Shown: in pieces, positions 7,784 through 15,016 of the stretch
Layout: the number at the start of each line of letters is the position of its first letter
How positions within the stretch are numbered: position 1 is the first letter of the stretch
Assembly (NCBI GenBank): GCA_002707185.1
Contig: PAMF01000021.1
Coordinates: 25,588-45,860, forward strand
Length of the DNA: 20,273 bases
Source of the DNA: Chloroflexota bacterium
GTDB lineage: Bacteria; Chloroflexota; Dehalococcoidia; UBA3495
Direction of reading: 5' to 3'
Translations under genes and position numbers: made by a program
Notes under the pieces: generated by a model
Told to the model about the DNA's origin: nothing
What the model saw: only the letters and a program-made list of their open reading frames with translations
Databases searched by the model: none

Positions 7784-8668
7784 TTATAATGCACCCCCTA
7801 TAATCACCAAACCTACTCCGGCCACGGCTACCATCGCTCCGAAAAGAACTGGCAGGCTTACCTTTTCTATACGACTCAAAAACAGCTGTGCCAACAAAAT
7901 AGTTATTAACGGGTTTATAGCTGCAATCGGAGCGATAATAACTACATCTGACATAGTAAAAGCATAATAAAGAGACACTACAGCGATGGCCGCAGACCAT
8001 CCAGAAAAAGTCAAAAACAGGACCCCTCTTCGATCCGAAACTATGCTGGCAATGGTCCGTCTACCTGAACAAAATCCTAATAGCAAAGATCCGAATAACA
8101 CTCCCATGGCCGCCACTACTAGAGGAGATCCATATTCTAAACTCAAAGCCTTAGCAGCTAAGTTTGAGCCTCCATAACAGGCCGCAGCTCCCAAACCAAA
8201 GGTATAACCTAACAACGATCTCCTGTCTATTTTCCATTGGTTTCCTAGCAAATCACCGGTACTACCAGCAAGACCGATAACTACCAGGAATGTCCCGATT
8301 CCAATTAGCAACCCCAATTCTTCTCCCATCAACGTCGTGGCAAACAATGCGGAAAATAATGCAGCAGAACCCACAAATGGGCCAGAGCGGGCAGCTCCTA
8401 TAAATTTAATCGAGAGTAAGTTTTGCATCCGTCCACCAACAAAGGTTAGAGCACCATGACCAAGAAAAAGAAGATATGCGAGTGGTGGGAGAGCTTTGAA
8501 ATCATCAATCGCAAATATTAGAGCCAAAAGCATCAATGGTACGAGACTAGCAACCGATGAAATAAAAGTTGCCGGTAAGGGATTAAATTTATTCATCCCT
8601 ATTCTTGCAAATATCGCGGCACTACCAAACCCCATAGCCGCCACTAGTGCTAAGACTATAGCTAACAA
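7784..8668 (-). CDS. EamA/DMT-superfamily transporter
   Basis: 294 residues, almost wholly hydrophobic, with about ten membrane helices in two EamA-type repeats. The first repeat starts LAIVLALVAAMGFGSAAIFAR (glycine/alanine-rich helix 1). The second begins near YTFGLGAACYGGSNLAAKALS at about 154-176, written here approximately. A final helix (VLFGAMVAVAGVGLVIIGG) ends the protein. DMT proteins export or exchange metabolites; the substrate is not deducible. The start is TTG at 8668, only two codons after the purQ stop and in the same reading frame (TAA-ATA-TCT-TTG), with no good Shine-Dalgarno, so translation probably depends on termination-reinitiation from purQ. Its position between purQ and purL might point to a purine or precursor exporter, but this is weak inference. 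M12 is an alternative start that would cut into helix 1. Confidence 0.85.
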   Translation of the reverse strand: MLAIVLALVAAMGFGSAAIFARIGMNKFNPLPATFISSVASLVPLMLLALIFAIDDFKALPPLAYLLFLGHGALTFVGGRMQNLLSIKFIGAARSGPFVGSAALFSALFATTLMGEELGLLIGIGTFLVVIGLAGSTGDLLGNQWKIDRRSLLGYTFGLGAAACYGGSNLAAKALSLEYGSPLVVAAMGVLFGSLLLGFCSGRRTIASIVSDRRGVLFLTFSGWSAAIAVVSLYYAFTMSDVVIIAPIAAINPLITILLAQLFLSRIEKVSLPVLFGAMVAVAGVGLVIIGGAL

Positions 8669-8674
8669 AGATAT

Positions 8675-9370
8675 TTACTTAAGCACTCTAGAATGTAGCA
8701 GTGACTGAAATATAAGAAGACCATCAGTACTTCCTAGAATATTTTCACAACTTCGTTCCGGATGAGGCATCATACCCAAGACATTTCCTGAGCTATTCAT
8801 AATTCCAGCTATGTTATTCGCAGAGCCGTTTGGATTAAAATCAGTGGCCATCTCGCCAGAAGGGCCACAATACCGAAATAAAACCCTCCCAGTCTCTTCT
8901 AAATTAATGAGCGTATCCAGATCGGCAAAATAATTTCCTTCACCATGAGAAACAGGTATCTGCAGAACTTGATCAGGTTGGCACAATCCTGTAAAAGGCG
9001 TATCGGTTCGTAATGTCAGCAAATTAGTCCCCACACATCTATACTCTGTATGAGAATTAGGCAACAGTACTCCCGGAAGCAACCCAGATTCGCACAATAT
9101 TTGAAACCCATTACATATACCGACCACAAGTCCTCCATTATCAGCATATGCCCGTATCGCAGTCATGACAGGTGACAGGCATGCAATCGCACCTGGTCTC
9201 AAATAATCTCCATAAGAAAAACCACCGGGTAAAACTATGCAATCATACTCGGCCAGATTAGTCTGATCATGCCAAACGTAGTCAACATCTTGACCAAGTA
9301 TATCGTTGATTACGAAATAACAATCAGAATCGCTCCAAGTGCCGGGAAATACGACTACACCAAATTTCAT
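8675..9370 (-). CDS. purQ: Phosphoribosylformylglycinamidine synthase, PurQ glutaminase subunit
   Basis: 231 residues, normal PurQ length. It is a class I glutamine amidotransferase that supplies ammonia to PurL. The nucleophile is C86 in VVGICNGFQ, with H203 and E205 in MMPHPE completing the triad. FPGTWSDSDC near the N-terminus and LPGGFSYGDYLRPGA (47-61) are PurQ-specific. ATG at 9370 starts directly before the first beta strand. It follows yqeY by 28 bp and is followed six bases later by the transporter start, so the three look co-transcribed. The gap between purQ and purL, filled by a membrane transporter, is unusual: in many genomes purS-purQ-purL are adjacent. Confidence 0.96.
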   Translation of the reverse strand: MKFGVVVFPGTWSDSDCYFVINDILGQDVDYVWHDQTNLAEYDCIVLPGGFSYGDYLRPGAIACLSPVMTAIRAYADNGGLVVGICNGFQILCESGLLPGVLLPNSHTEYRCVGTNLLTLRTDTPFTGLCQPDQVLQIPVSHGEGNYFADLDTLINLEETGRVLFRYCGPSGEMATDFNPNGSANNIAGIMNSSGNVLGMMPHPERSCENILGSTDGLLIFQSLLHSRVLK

Positions 9371-9398
9371 CTAGATCACCTACCCGACTGCCACATCT

Positions 9399-9848
9399 CT
9401 ATGCAGAACCCAGCATGTTTTCTACTATAGCATTAACCTCTGAGCCATCGGCCAATCCTCTGACTTGAGGCATCAACTTGCCCATTACCTTTCCCTTATC
9501 CTGCAACGTTTTAGCTCCCATCTCTTCTATAACGCGACGAATTATTTCAGAGAGATCCTGTGAGCTCATTTGAGGAGGAAGATATTCTTCCAAAACAGAG
9601 AGTTCGACCGACTCTTTATCCACCAAATCCGCCCGGCCACCTTTTTCGAACATTGTAATACTTTCTCTTCGGTCCTTTACCTGTTTTGCCAAGACTTCGG
9701 TAACACCAGTATCATCCAAAACGATTTGTTTATCCTTCTCTAGGATTAATACGGCATTTTTAAAAAACCGAAGCGCCTCCAACCTAGGTTGGTTTTTATC
9801 CCTCATGGCCTGTTTTATATCTTCTTCTAGTCTTTCTTTAATAGTCAT
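9399..9848 (-). CDS. yqeY: GatB/YqeY-domain protein
   Basis: 149 residues, the normal size of the stand-alone YqeY family. It opens MTIKERLEEDIKQAMRDKN and carries the conserved LEEYLPPQMS (85-94) and the C-terminal DKGKVMGKLMPQVRGLADG stretch, equivalent to the tRNA-binding tail domain of GatB and GatE. Stand-alone YqeY proteins are thought to be tRNA-interacting, but no reaction is established. The start ATG at 9848 is preceded by AGAAGA. It is the first gene of the minus-strand directon that continues into purQ, and faces the small membrane protein gene across a 166-bp divergent spacer. Confidence 0.92.
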   Translation of the reverse strand: MTIKERLEEDIKQAMRDKNQPRLEALRFFKNAVLILEKDKQIVLDDTGVTEVLAKQVKDRRESITMFEKGGRADLVDKESVELSVLEEYLPPQMSSQDLSEIIRRVIEEMGAKTLQDKGKVMGKLMPQVRGLADGSEVNAIVENMLGSA

Positions 9849-9972
9849 TTTCTTCTTTCAGAGTTATCCAAATAATTAGTTAGTACAACCCGGTAGATAA
9901 CGAGGGCGATTATATTGGGCCCCTCACCCGAGTGTCAATCAAACTAAATCATTGTATCTAACCCTACCTTGT

Positions 9973-10001
9973 TTTTGGTATTCCTATTAATCATATATAA
10001 T
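9973..10001 (+). promoter_or_regulatory. Promoter of the small membrane protein gene; near-leaderless start
   Basis: TATAAT at 9996-10001 is a perfect -10. TTTTGG at 9973-9978 is a weak -35 at 17 bp. With transcription expected to begin about 6-8 bases downstream, the mRNA would start only about six or seven bases before the ATG at 10015. No Shine-Dalgarno is present in that stretch, which fits a leaderless or near-leaderless message. Confidence 0.55.
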
Positions 10002-10014
10002 GTGTTTTAATTAG

Positions 10015-10440
10015 ATGGAATCAGTAATAGGAGCATATGGGTCCGTGCCAGACAGATACCAAGACGAAATCGAAGAGATCTTGAAAGGTTTTAGTGATAA
10101 TCAGGAATCTCTTCCAACTGACACACTAAGTAGCAGTAACGATTCCTCAGATTCGAACGATTATTTGGTGAACAACGCATCTGATGATATCCGTGCAAAG
10201 ACCCCCACACCTAGGATAACTAAGACTAAGATAGTCCTACTAGCCATGGCAGCGTTACTTATAGGTGGATTTTGGTTTTGGCCATTAATTTGGATCGGGC
10301 TGGTACTCTTTGGCATTGCGTATTTAATGTTTTTCCTAAAACCACGGCAAACATACCACCTGAAGTATTGGCGTGACAAACCATTAGAAGAGGTTCCTAG
10401 TTCCAGATGGGAAAAACTGACGGAGTGGTTCAGAAGATAA
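10015..10440 (+). CDS. Small membrane protein of unknown function, two C-terminal helices
   Basis: 141 residues. The N-terminal 60 are acidic and Ser/Asp/Asn-rich and look disordered. A basic stretch (RITKTK) leads into two closely spaced hydrophobic helices at about 72-88 and 90-108, rich in Trp and Phe. A C-terminal cytoplasmic-looking tail follows, KYWRDKPLEEVPSSRWEKLTEWFRR, described here by its Trp and Arg pattern; it could be an amphipathic membrane-surface helix. No catalytic motif and no family that I can name with certainty. ATG at 10015 is supported by the codon-like frame and by a TATAAT placed directly upstream. It is convergent with hemD, 12 bp apart, with no visible terminator between them. 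Confidence 0.68.
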   Translation: MESVIGAYGSVPDRYQDEIEEILKGFSDNQESLPTDTLSSSNDSSDSNDYLVNNASDDIRAKTPTPRITKTKIVLLAMAALLIGGFWFWPLIWIGLVLFGIAYLMFFLKPRQTYHLKYWRDKPLEEVPSSRWEKLTEWFRR

Positions 10441-10452
10441 TCCGAACTAGAA

Positions 10453-11268
10453 TTAATCCTCAGACAGGTACTCCGCCATGGCTACAATTAAACTACCCAT
10501 ATGAGGATGGTCCGGTTCTACATCAACATTAAATCCAAGCTCTTTTAATTTGCGGGTACACACAGGTCCAACCGATGCCAGTAATACCCTCCCAGCCAAA
10601 CCATCACGAAGAGCCTGTTCTTTTCCAGCCTTCGCGGCTATAGCCACAAGATTACCGACTTGAGGCTGACTAGTAAAAGCAACTGCATCTATTCTATCGG
10701 CCGATATCTCGTCTATCATGCTTAAAATTGGAGATTCGTCTTCAGGCAGGCCCCACTTATAAAGAGTTACCTCTCTTACGTTAGCACCCATAGATTTCAA
10801 GTTATTGATGAGAGTATTATTTGGTCCGCCATAGTGCTGGACGGCTACGTGCTTATTATACAATCCAAGATCTTTTATAGATGCCAACAAATCTTCTGAC
10901 GTGTATGGCTCAAGTGGCATTACATCAATGCGTATCTTGTTCTGACGTAATACACGGGCGGGTTTAGGGCTTCTGGCAATAACGGTCATTTCCTCAAAGG
11001 AACCAATTAATTCGTCTTTAAAACCCATTTCATCAGCAACTTCCAGCATTGCTCTGGTGCCGACCCCCGTAAGCAGAACCATTACATCTAGCCGTCCGCG
11101 ACATATATCTACAACTAGTTCCTGAACATCGGGGCTATCTTTTAAATATAGCTCTTGCATGGCAGGAGCAGAATAAGGTACACCCCCATGCCTCTCTATC
11201 AAAGAACCCATCTCGGAAGACATCCGGGATTCTAAAAATGCAACAACTTTATTATTTAACGAAACCAA
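10453..11268 (-). CDS. hemD: Uroporphyrinogen-III synthase
   Basis: 271 residues. It closes hydroxymethylbilane to uroporphyrinogen III, the branch point for siroheme, haem and cobalamin. The two-domain HemD pattern is visible: VAFLESR...ERHGGVPYSAPAMQE in the first 40 residues, LTGVGTRAMLEVA near 65-78, the inter-domain return with AVQHYGGPNNTLINNLKSMGANV near 142-164 (given as a pattern), VAFTSQPQVGNL near 194-205 and ASVGPVCTRKLKELGF near 230-245. HemD is poorly conserved, and some relatives are regulators fused to or named after the domain, so biochemical identity is likely but not certain. The start is TTG at 11268, one codon after the reductase stop and in the same frame (TAG-GCT-TTG), with a poor Shine-Dalgarno, implying coupled translation. 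Pairing with a siroheme enzyme strongly supports a role in siroheme supply. Confidence 0.88.
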   Translation of the reverse strand: MVSLNNKVVAFLESRMSSEMGSLIERHGGVPYSAPAMQELYLKDSPDVQELVVDICRGRLDVMVLLTGVGTRAMLEVADEMGFKDELIGSFEEMTVIARSPKPARVLRQNKIRIDVMPLEPYTSEDLLASIKDLGLYNKHVAVQHYGGPNNTLINNLKSMGANVREVTLYKWGLPEDESPILSMIDEISADRIDAVAFTSQPQVGNLVAIAAKAGKEQALRDGLAGRVLLASVGPVCTRKLKELGFNVDVEPDHPHMGSLIVAMAEYLSED

Positions 11269-11271
11269 AGC

Positions 11272-13137
11272 CTAGACCGCACACTCGCCCTCGCCACGTT
11301 CTAAGACGTAGGCGTTGGTCCGTTCCCAATCGAAGTACAGGTCCGAACCAGGTTCCGCTGTCTCTGAAACTTCCGCTGCTTTACTAGCGACTTCGGTAAT
11401 GCCTTCTAGACCCACACGGTCTAAGAATTGATTGAACTCTTCACTCTCATCAGATCTTTCATTCTTATAGTAATTAGTGATCTGCCGTACTACACCAGGA
11501 ACCATTTTAGCAGGCACCTTTACCTTAGGAATGCGGCTTCCTATACGCGAATCCTCGACTTGATTATCACCATAGTTTCCGCCTAAGAACAACTCATAGG
11601 ACGGTATCTGCTGACCTTCCGGCCCTTTCACCGCGGCGCCATGGAACCCAATGTTCGCGATGTGATGCAACCCACAACCGTTGGGACATCCGCTCATCTT
11701 GATACGAATTTTTTTCACTCCGTTATCATCAAGAAGTTCTCCCCAAGAATTAACCTCTTCGCCAATTGCCTTAGCTAATCCCATAGAAGCGGTAATACCG
11801 AGCTTACAACTATCGGTTCCGGGGCAAGAAACGACATTAGCGATAGTCAAAGCCCCAGGATCAGCCAATCCAAGGTCCTTTAGAGCAACCCATAATTTAC
11901 CCAACTGATCCTCGGGAACCCATCGCAATGCCAAATTTTGTTCTTGAGTAGCACTGGCTCTCCCACCAGTGAAATTTCGAAGTATAGTTGCCAAACCCTT
12001 AAATTGTTCTGCGGTTAAATCGCCTCTAACTGGCTTTACATAGACTAGAGAGTACCCCTCTTGCTTTTGCTTAAATACATTGGATTCTTTCCACTTATTA
12101 AATTCTGACTGTTCATTGCTAGAAAAACCGTTTGAACCATTTCCGTTGGAAACAGGAGGTATCTCTCTTTGTAAGTCCGTTATATCCATATACGGGGACG
12201 GGTCTATAGGCCCGATTTGCGACAACTCAGCTTCTACAAGACCGCGAAATTCATCTAATCCTATTCGATCTATCAGCACCTTTAACCTAGCCATCATCCT
12301 GTTTTTACGGAGAGATTCTGCGTTGTTGAAAACCGTCCATATGGCTTGAGCCAATCTTAAATAATCTTCTTCCGGCAGGAATTCATACAAGGGTTTCGCC
12401 AACCTTGGCATGATAGAAGTCCCACCACCTACGAACACCTTAAACCCTTTCTTGGGTTGCCCATCAATGTTTTTAATTTGCGAAACATAGGTAAGGTCTT
12501 GGATAGCCGCTGCAACAGCGTCATGTGATTCGCACCCTGTAAAAGCAGTCTTAAATTTCCGCGGGAAACTCTGGGTAAGTGGGTTTCTTACACCAAATCT
12601 CACATAAGCAGCTAAATACGGAGTAGGGTCGAATATCTCGTCCTCACAAACTCCAGCGGAAGGAGACCCAACCACATTTCTGACCGTGTTACCGCAAGCT
12701 TCCCTAGTACTAAGACCTACCTCACCTAGCATTCTTATAACATCAGGACACTCGGGTAATGGTATGTGATGGAATTGAATATTTTCTCTGGTCGTGATAT
12801 GACCCTTATGAAGGGGTGCATAGCTATCAGAAATATCACTTAAAACATCTAAAGCTTCGGGGGTAACTCTACCACCAGGCAATTTAATACGGATCATCTG
12901 AACATCAGCCTGACGCTGGCCATATACCCCTTGCCTCAATCTAAATGGGGTAAATTCAGCATTTTCTTGTTCCCCAGATTCGAACTTCGCTGACTCTTCT
13001 TCCAATCTAACTATTTCTCCCTCCATGAAAGGGATAATACCTGAGGCAGATTTTGACAATTCCAAACTCTGCTCATGGACCTCTTTGGGTGTCAGTTGTT
13101 TCGCTTTTTGAGTATCGCTAGCCAAGGTTTCCTCCAT
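11272..13137 (-). CDS. Siroheme [4Fe-4S] nitrite/sulfite reductase (ferredoxin type)
   Basis: 621 residues with the duplicated nitrite/sulfite reductase fold. The first ferredoxin-like half spans about 64-135 (GVYGQRQADVQMIRIKLPGG, then HITTREN at 113-119). The first siroheme half includes ACGNTVRNVVGSP (147-159). The second half starts near 355. The cluster/siroheme Cys set is complete: C438 and C444 in CPGTDSCKLG, C484 and C488 in SGCPNGCG. The six-electron reduction of nitrite to ammonia or sulfite to sulfide cannot be separated by these motifs. The CPGTDxCKLG form is usually annotated simply as nitrite/sulfite reductase. The N-terminal 55 residues are a helical extension, and a low-complexity Asn/Gly/Ser loop sits at 329-345. 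The ATG at 13137 has no Shine-Dalgarno in its upstream region, which instead holds an intrinsic terminator. hemD follows at once. Confidence 0.93.
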   Translation of the reverse strand: MEETLASDTQKAKQLTPKEVHEQSLELSKSASGIIPFMEGEIVRLEEESAKFESGEQENAEFTPFRLRQGVYGQRQADVQMIRIKLPGGRVTPEALDVLSDISDSYAPLHKGHITTRENIQFHHIPLPECPDVIRMLGEVGLSTREACGNTVRNVVGSPSAGVCEDEIFDPTPYLAAYVRFGVRNPLTQSFPRKFKTAFTGCESHDAVAAAIQDLTYVSQIKNIDGQPKKGFKVFVGGGTSIMPRLAKPLYEFLPEEDYLRLAQAIWTVFNNAESLRKNRMMARLKVLIDRIGLDEFRGLVEAELSQIGPIDPSPYMDITDLQREIPPVSNGNGSNGFSSNEQSEFNKWKESNVFKQKQEGYSLVYVKPVRGDLTAEQFKGLATILRNFTGGRASATQEQNLALRWVPEDQLGKLWVALKDLGLADPGALTIANVVSCPGTDSCKLGITASMGLAKAIGEEVNSWGELLDDNGVKKIRIKMSGCPNGCGLHHIANIGFHGAAVKGPEGQQIPSYELFLGGNYGDNQVEDSRIGSRIPKVKVPAKMVPGVVRQITNYYKNERSDESEEFNQFLDRVGLEGITEVASKAAEVSETAEPGSDLYFDWERTNAYVLERGEGECAV

Positions 13138-13145
13138 TTATAGAC

Positions 13146-13182
13146 AAAATAAAAGCCCACCAGATAATAATTATAGGTGGGC
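13146..13182 (-). terminator. Intrinsic terminator in the reductase leader (attenuator)
   Basis: On the minus strand GCCCACC (13182-13176), a 14-nt AT loop and GGTGGGC (13161-13155) form a perfect 7-bp stem. It is followed at once by TTTTATTTT (13154-13146). It ends only eight bases before the reductase ATG, so any transcript of the reductase has to pass through it. It may also stop pst read-through, but placement this close to the start codon argues for a leader attenuator. Confidence 0.75.
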
Positions 13183-13278
13183 ATAGACCTTCCATGTGGG
13201 AATAGGCGTATAGCCCCCTAGCTAGGGGGACACGTACAAGTGCAACGACTACTATTCCTATCAGCTTGATTCATATCT
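13183..13278 (-). promoter_or_regulatory. Structured 5' leader RNA of the reductase-hemD operon (possible riboswitch or attenuator sensor)
   Basis: Between the predicted transcription start (about 13275) and the terminator lies roughly 90 nt that can fold. An outer stem GGAATAG (13258-13252) pairs with CTATTCC (13205-13199). It encloses a 16-nt perfect palindrome, CCCCCTAGCTAGGGGG (13229-13214), and a smaller CAC/GTG hairpin between them. After the outer stem, CCCAC (about 13200-13196) is complementary to GTGGG on the 3' arm of the terminator, a possible anti-terminator. I do not recognise it as any riboswitch class I know (SAM, cobalamin, T-box, fluoride and guanidine consensus cores were looked for by eye). 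Ligand unknown; siroheme, nitrogen or sulfur status are natural guesses. Confidence 0.5.
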
Positions 13279-13283
13279 GAGAT

Positions 13284-13312
13284 AGTCTATTCCCAAGCTA
13301 TCCAATTGTCAA
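13284..13312 (-). promoter_or_regulatory. Promoter of the reductase-hemD operon
   Basis: A perfect TTGACA -35 (13312-13307), a 17-bp spacer and TAGACT -10 (13289-13284; 4 of 6) read on the minus strand, about 29 bp downstream of the pstB stop. The predicted start gives a leader of about 140 nt, which is much longer than others in the window. Small inverted elements surround the -10 (ATAG-A-CTAT, and AGCTTG with CAAGCT farther apart), so a protein operator here is possible. Confidence 0.65.
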
Positions 13313-13340
13313 CCTTTATTCTCAATGGAGCTATAAAACG

Positions 13341-14129
13341 CTATCCAAAACGACCAGTTATGTAAGCTTCTGTACGTTCATCAGCCGGGTTGGTAAACAT
13401 TTGCCTCGTTTCGTTGAACTCAATCAATTCAGCCACACGACTTTCATCACCCATCAGAAATGCGGTGAAATCCGATACTCGCGCCGCCTGCTGCATATTG
13501 TGGGTTACTATAACTATAGAATAATCCTCGGATAATTCCCGCATGAGCTCTTCTATAGCCAAAGTTGCCAGAGGGTCCAAAGATGAACAAGGTTCATCCA
13601 TTAGGATTACACGAGGGCTGACAGCCAAAGCACGAGCTATACAAAGCCTTTGTTGCTGCCCTCCCGAAAGCGCCAAAGCGCTGCTTTTAAGTCTATCTTT
13701 AACTTCATCAAATAAAGCGGCGCGCCGTAATGATTCTTCGACTAAGTTTTGAAGATCTCCGCGAAACCCATTGATCCTTGGTCCAAAAGCCACATTATCA
13801 AAAATTGATTTCGGAAAAGGATTAGGCCGTTGGAATACCATCCCTATCTGGTAACGAATCGTTGTAGGATCCACGTCAGGTGCATATAAATCATGTCCTT
13901 CAAAAAGCACTTGACCTGACATTCTAAAATTTGGTATCAGATCGTTCATTCGGTTAAAACATCTAAGTAAAGTGCTCTTGCCAGAACCCGATGGACCAAT
14001 GATCGCAGTAATTTTACTACTGGCCACATTTAAATTCACGTCAGAAATGACCTGGGTAGTACCGTAATAAACGCTCAACTGGTTAGCCTGAACTACCACA
14101 GGTTCGCCGTTCACAGTATCACTTCTCAT
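13341..14129 (-). CDS. pstB: Phosphate ABC transporter ATP-binding protein PstB
   Basis: 262 residues, normal PstB length. ATPase of the high-affinity phosphate importer, on the cytoplasmic face of PstCA. Walker [10 protein letters not shown] (45-53), Q-loop Q100 in [13 protein letters not shown] (a PstB-specific run), signature LSGGQQQR (154-161), Walker B VILMDEP (174-180) and switch H210 are intact. The C-terminus [10 protein letters not shown] is the normal PstB ending. The ATG at 14129 starts one codon after the pstA stop in the same frame (TGA-GAA-ATG). The window has no phoU after it; the next minus-strand gene is the nitrite/sulfite reductase with its own promoter. Confidence 0.97.
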   Translation of the reverse strand: MRSDTVNGEPVVVQANQLSVYYGTTQVISDVNLNVASSKITAIIGPSGSGKSTLLRCFNRMNDLIPNFRMSGQVLFEGHDLYAPDVDPTTIRYQIGMVFQRPNPFPKSIFDNVAFGPRINGFRGDLQNLVEESLRRAALFDEVKDRLKSSALALSGGQQQRLCIARALAVSPRVILMDEPCSSLDPLATLAIEELMRELSEDYSIVIVTHNMQQAARVSDFTAFLMGDESRVAELIEFNETRQMFTNPADERTEAYITGRFG

Positions 14130-14132
14130 TTC

Positions 14133-15014
14133 TCATATATCCGATTTTTTTTGGAATTTTAAACGTAACAATACAGCTACAGCATTCATAGATAGTAATA
14201 CTACCAACAACACCATAATAGCCGCAGCTGCAACTTCATGGAACTCTGCCTGCGGTCTAGATATCCAGCTAAATATCTGGATAGGCAAGACAGTAAATTG
14301 ACTTAATAGACCGTCTGGTGCAAATGGTACAAACGCCAAAGCTCCTAACACGATGAGCGGAGCTGCCTCACCTATTGCTCTACTTATTGCCAAGATTACC
14401 CCAGTTAATATCGAAGGGAAGGCCTGCGGTAAAACTAGATGCCAAATAGTTTGCCACCGGGAAGCACCGAGGGCAAATGCGCCTTCTCTTATAGAAGGTG
14501 GTACAGCCCTTAAAGCCTCTTCAGAGGCAATTATCACTATCGGCAAAATTAGCAAACCCATAGTGAAACCACCCGCCAAGACACTGTCCCCAAGGCCTAA
14601 AGTTCTCGCAAATATTTCAAGGCCTAGCAGTCCGTAAACTACGGATGGTACGCCTGCTAGATTTGAAATATTTATTTGCACGGATTTAACGAACCAGCCT
14701 CGAGTAGCGTATTCTTCCAGATAAACAGCCGCACCGACACCTAACAAAAAAGATGTAACCGATGCTATCGATATCACATATACACTGCCTATCAGGGCTC
14801 CATATATCCCTGCTCTCTCAGGCCTCCTAGAAGGAAATCCGGTCAGAAAATCCCAATTTATACGGTGCCAACCCTGTTCGATAATATTATAAAGGAGTGT
14901 AGCCAATACCAATAACACTAACAGTATAGCCAGCATACAGATCAGGTGGAAAATCCTGCCTTTCCACTTCCTTAAAGACATACTCCGTTGAAAATGTTGG
15001 TAGCCAGGCTCCAT
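14133..15014 (-). CDS. pstA: Phosphate ABC transporter permease PstA
   Basis: 293 residues with six membrane helices; the first lies at about 22-45. The Pst permease hallmarks are present: GIYGALIGSVYV, NLAGVPSVVYGLLGLEIF, and the EAA-type coupling loop with REGAFALGASRWQT near 177-190, followed by LTGVILAISRAIGEAAPL. It forms the membrane channel with PstC and contacts PstB through the coupling loop. ATG at 15014 lies two bases after the pstC stop. The usual N-terminal basic stretch before helix 1 is short. Confidence 0.95.
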   Translation of the reverse strand: MEPGYQHFQRSMSLRKWKGRIFHLICMLAILLVLLVLATLLYNIIEQGWHRINWDFLTGFPSRRPERAGIYGALIGSVYVISIASVTSFLLGVGAAVYLEEYATRGWFVKSVQINISNLAGVPSVVYGLLGLEIFARTLGLGDSVLAGGFTMGLLILPIVIIASEEALRAVPPSIREGAFALGASRWQTIWHLVLPQAFPSILTGVILAISRAIGEAAPLIVLGALAFVPFAPDGLLSQFTVLPIQIFSWISRPQAEFHEVAAAAIMVLLVVLLSMNAVAVLLRLKFQKKSDI

Positions 15015-15016
15015 AC

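Noticed and set aside
9849..10014. A tRNA or structured RNA near the GC-rich GGGCCCCTCACCCGAG stretch
   Set aside because: No acceptor/T-arm pairing or conserved TTCGA-type loop could be found; only short chance complementarity.
10161..10379. An antisense frame across the small membrane protein gene
   Set aside because: It shows no domain pattern, while the plus strand has two clear membrane helices and a promoter.
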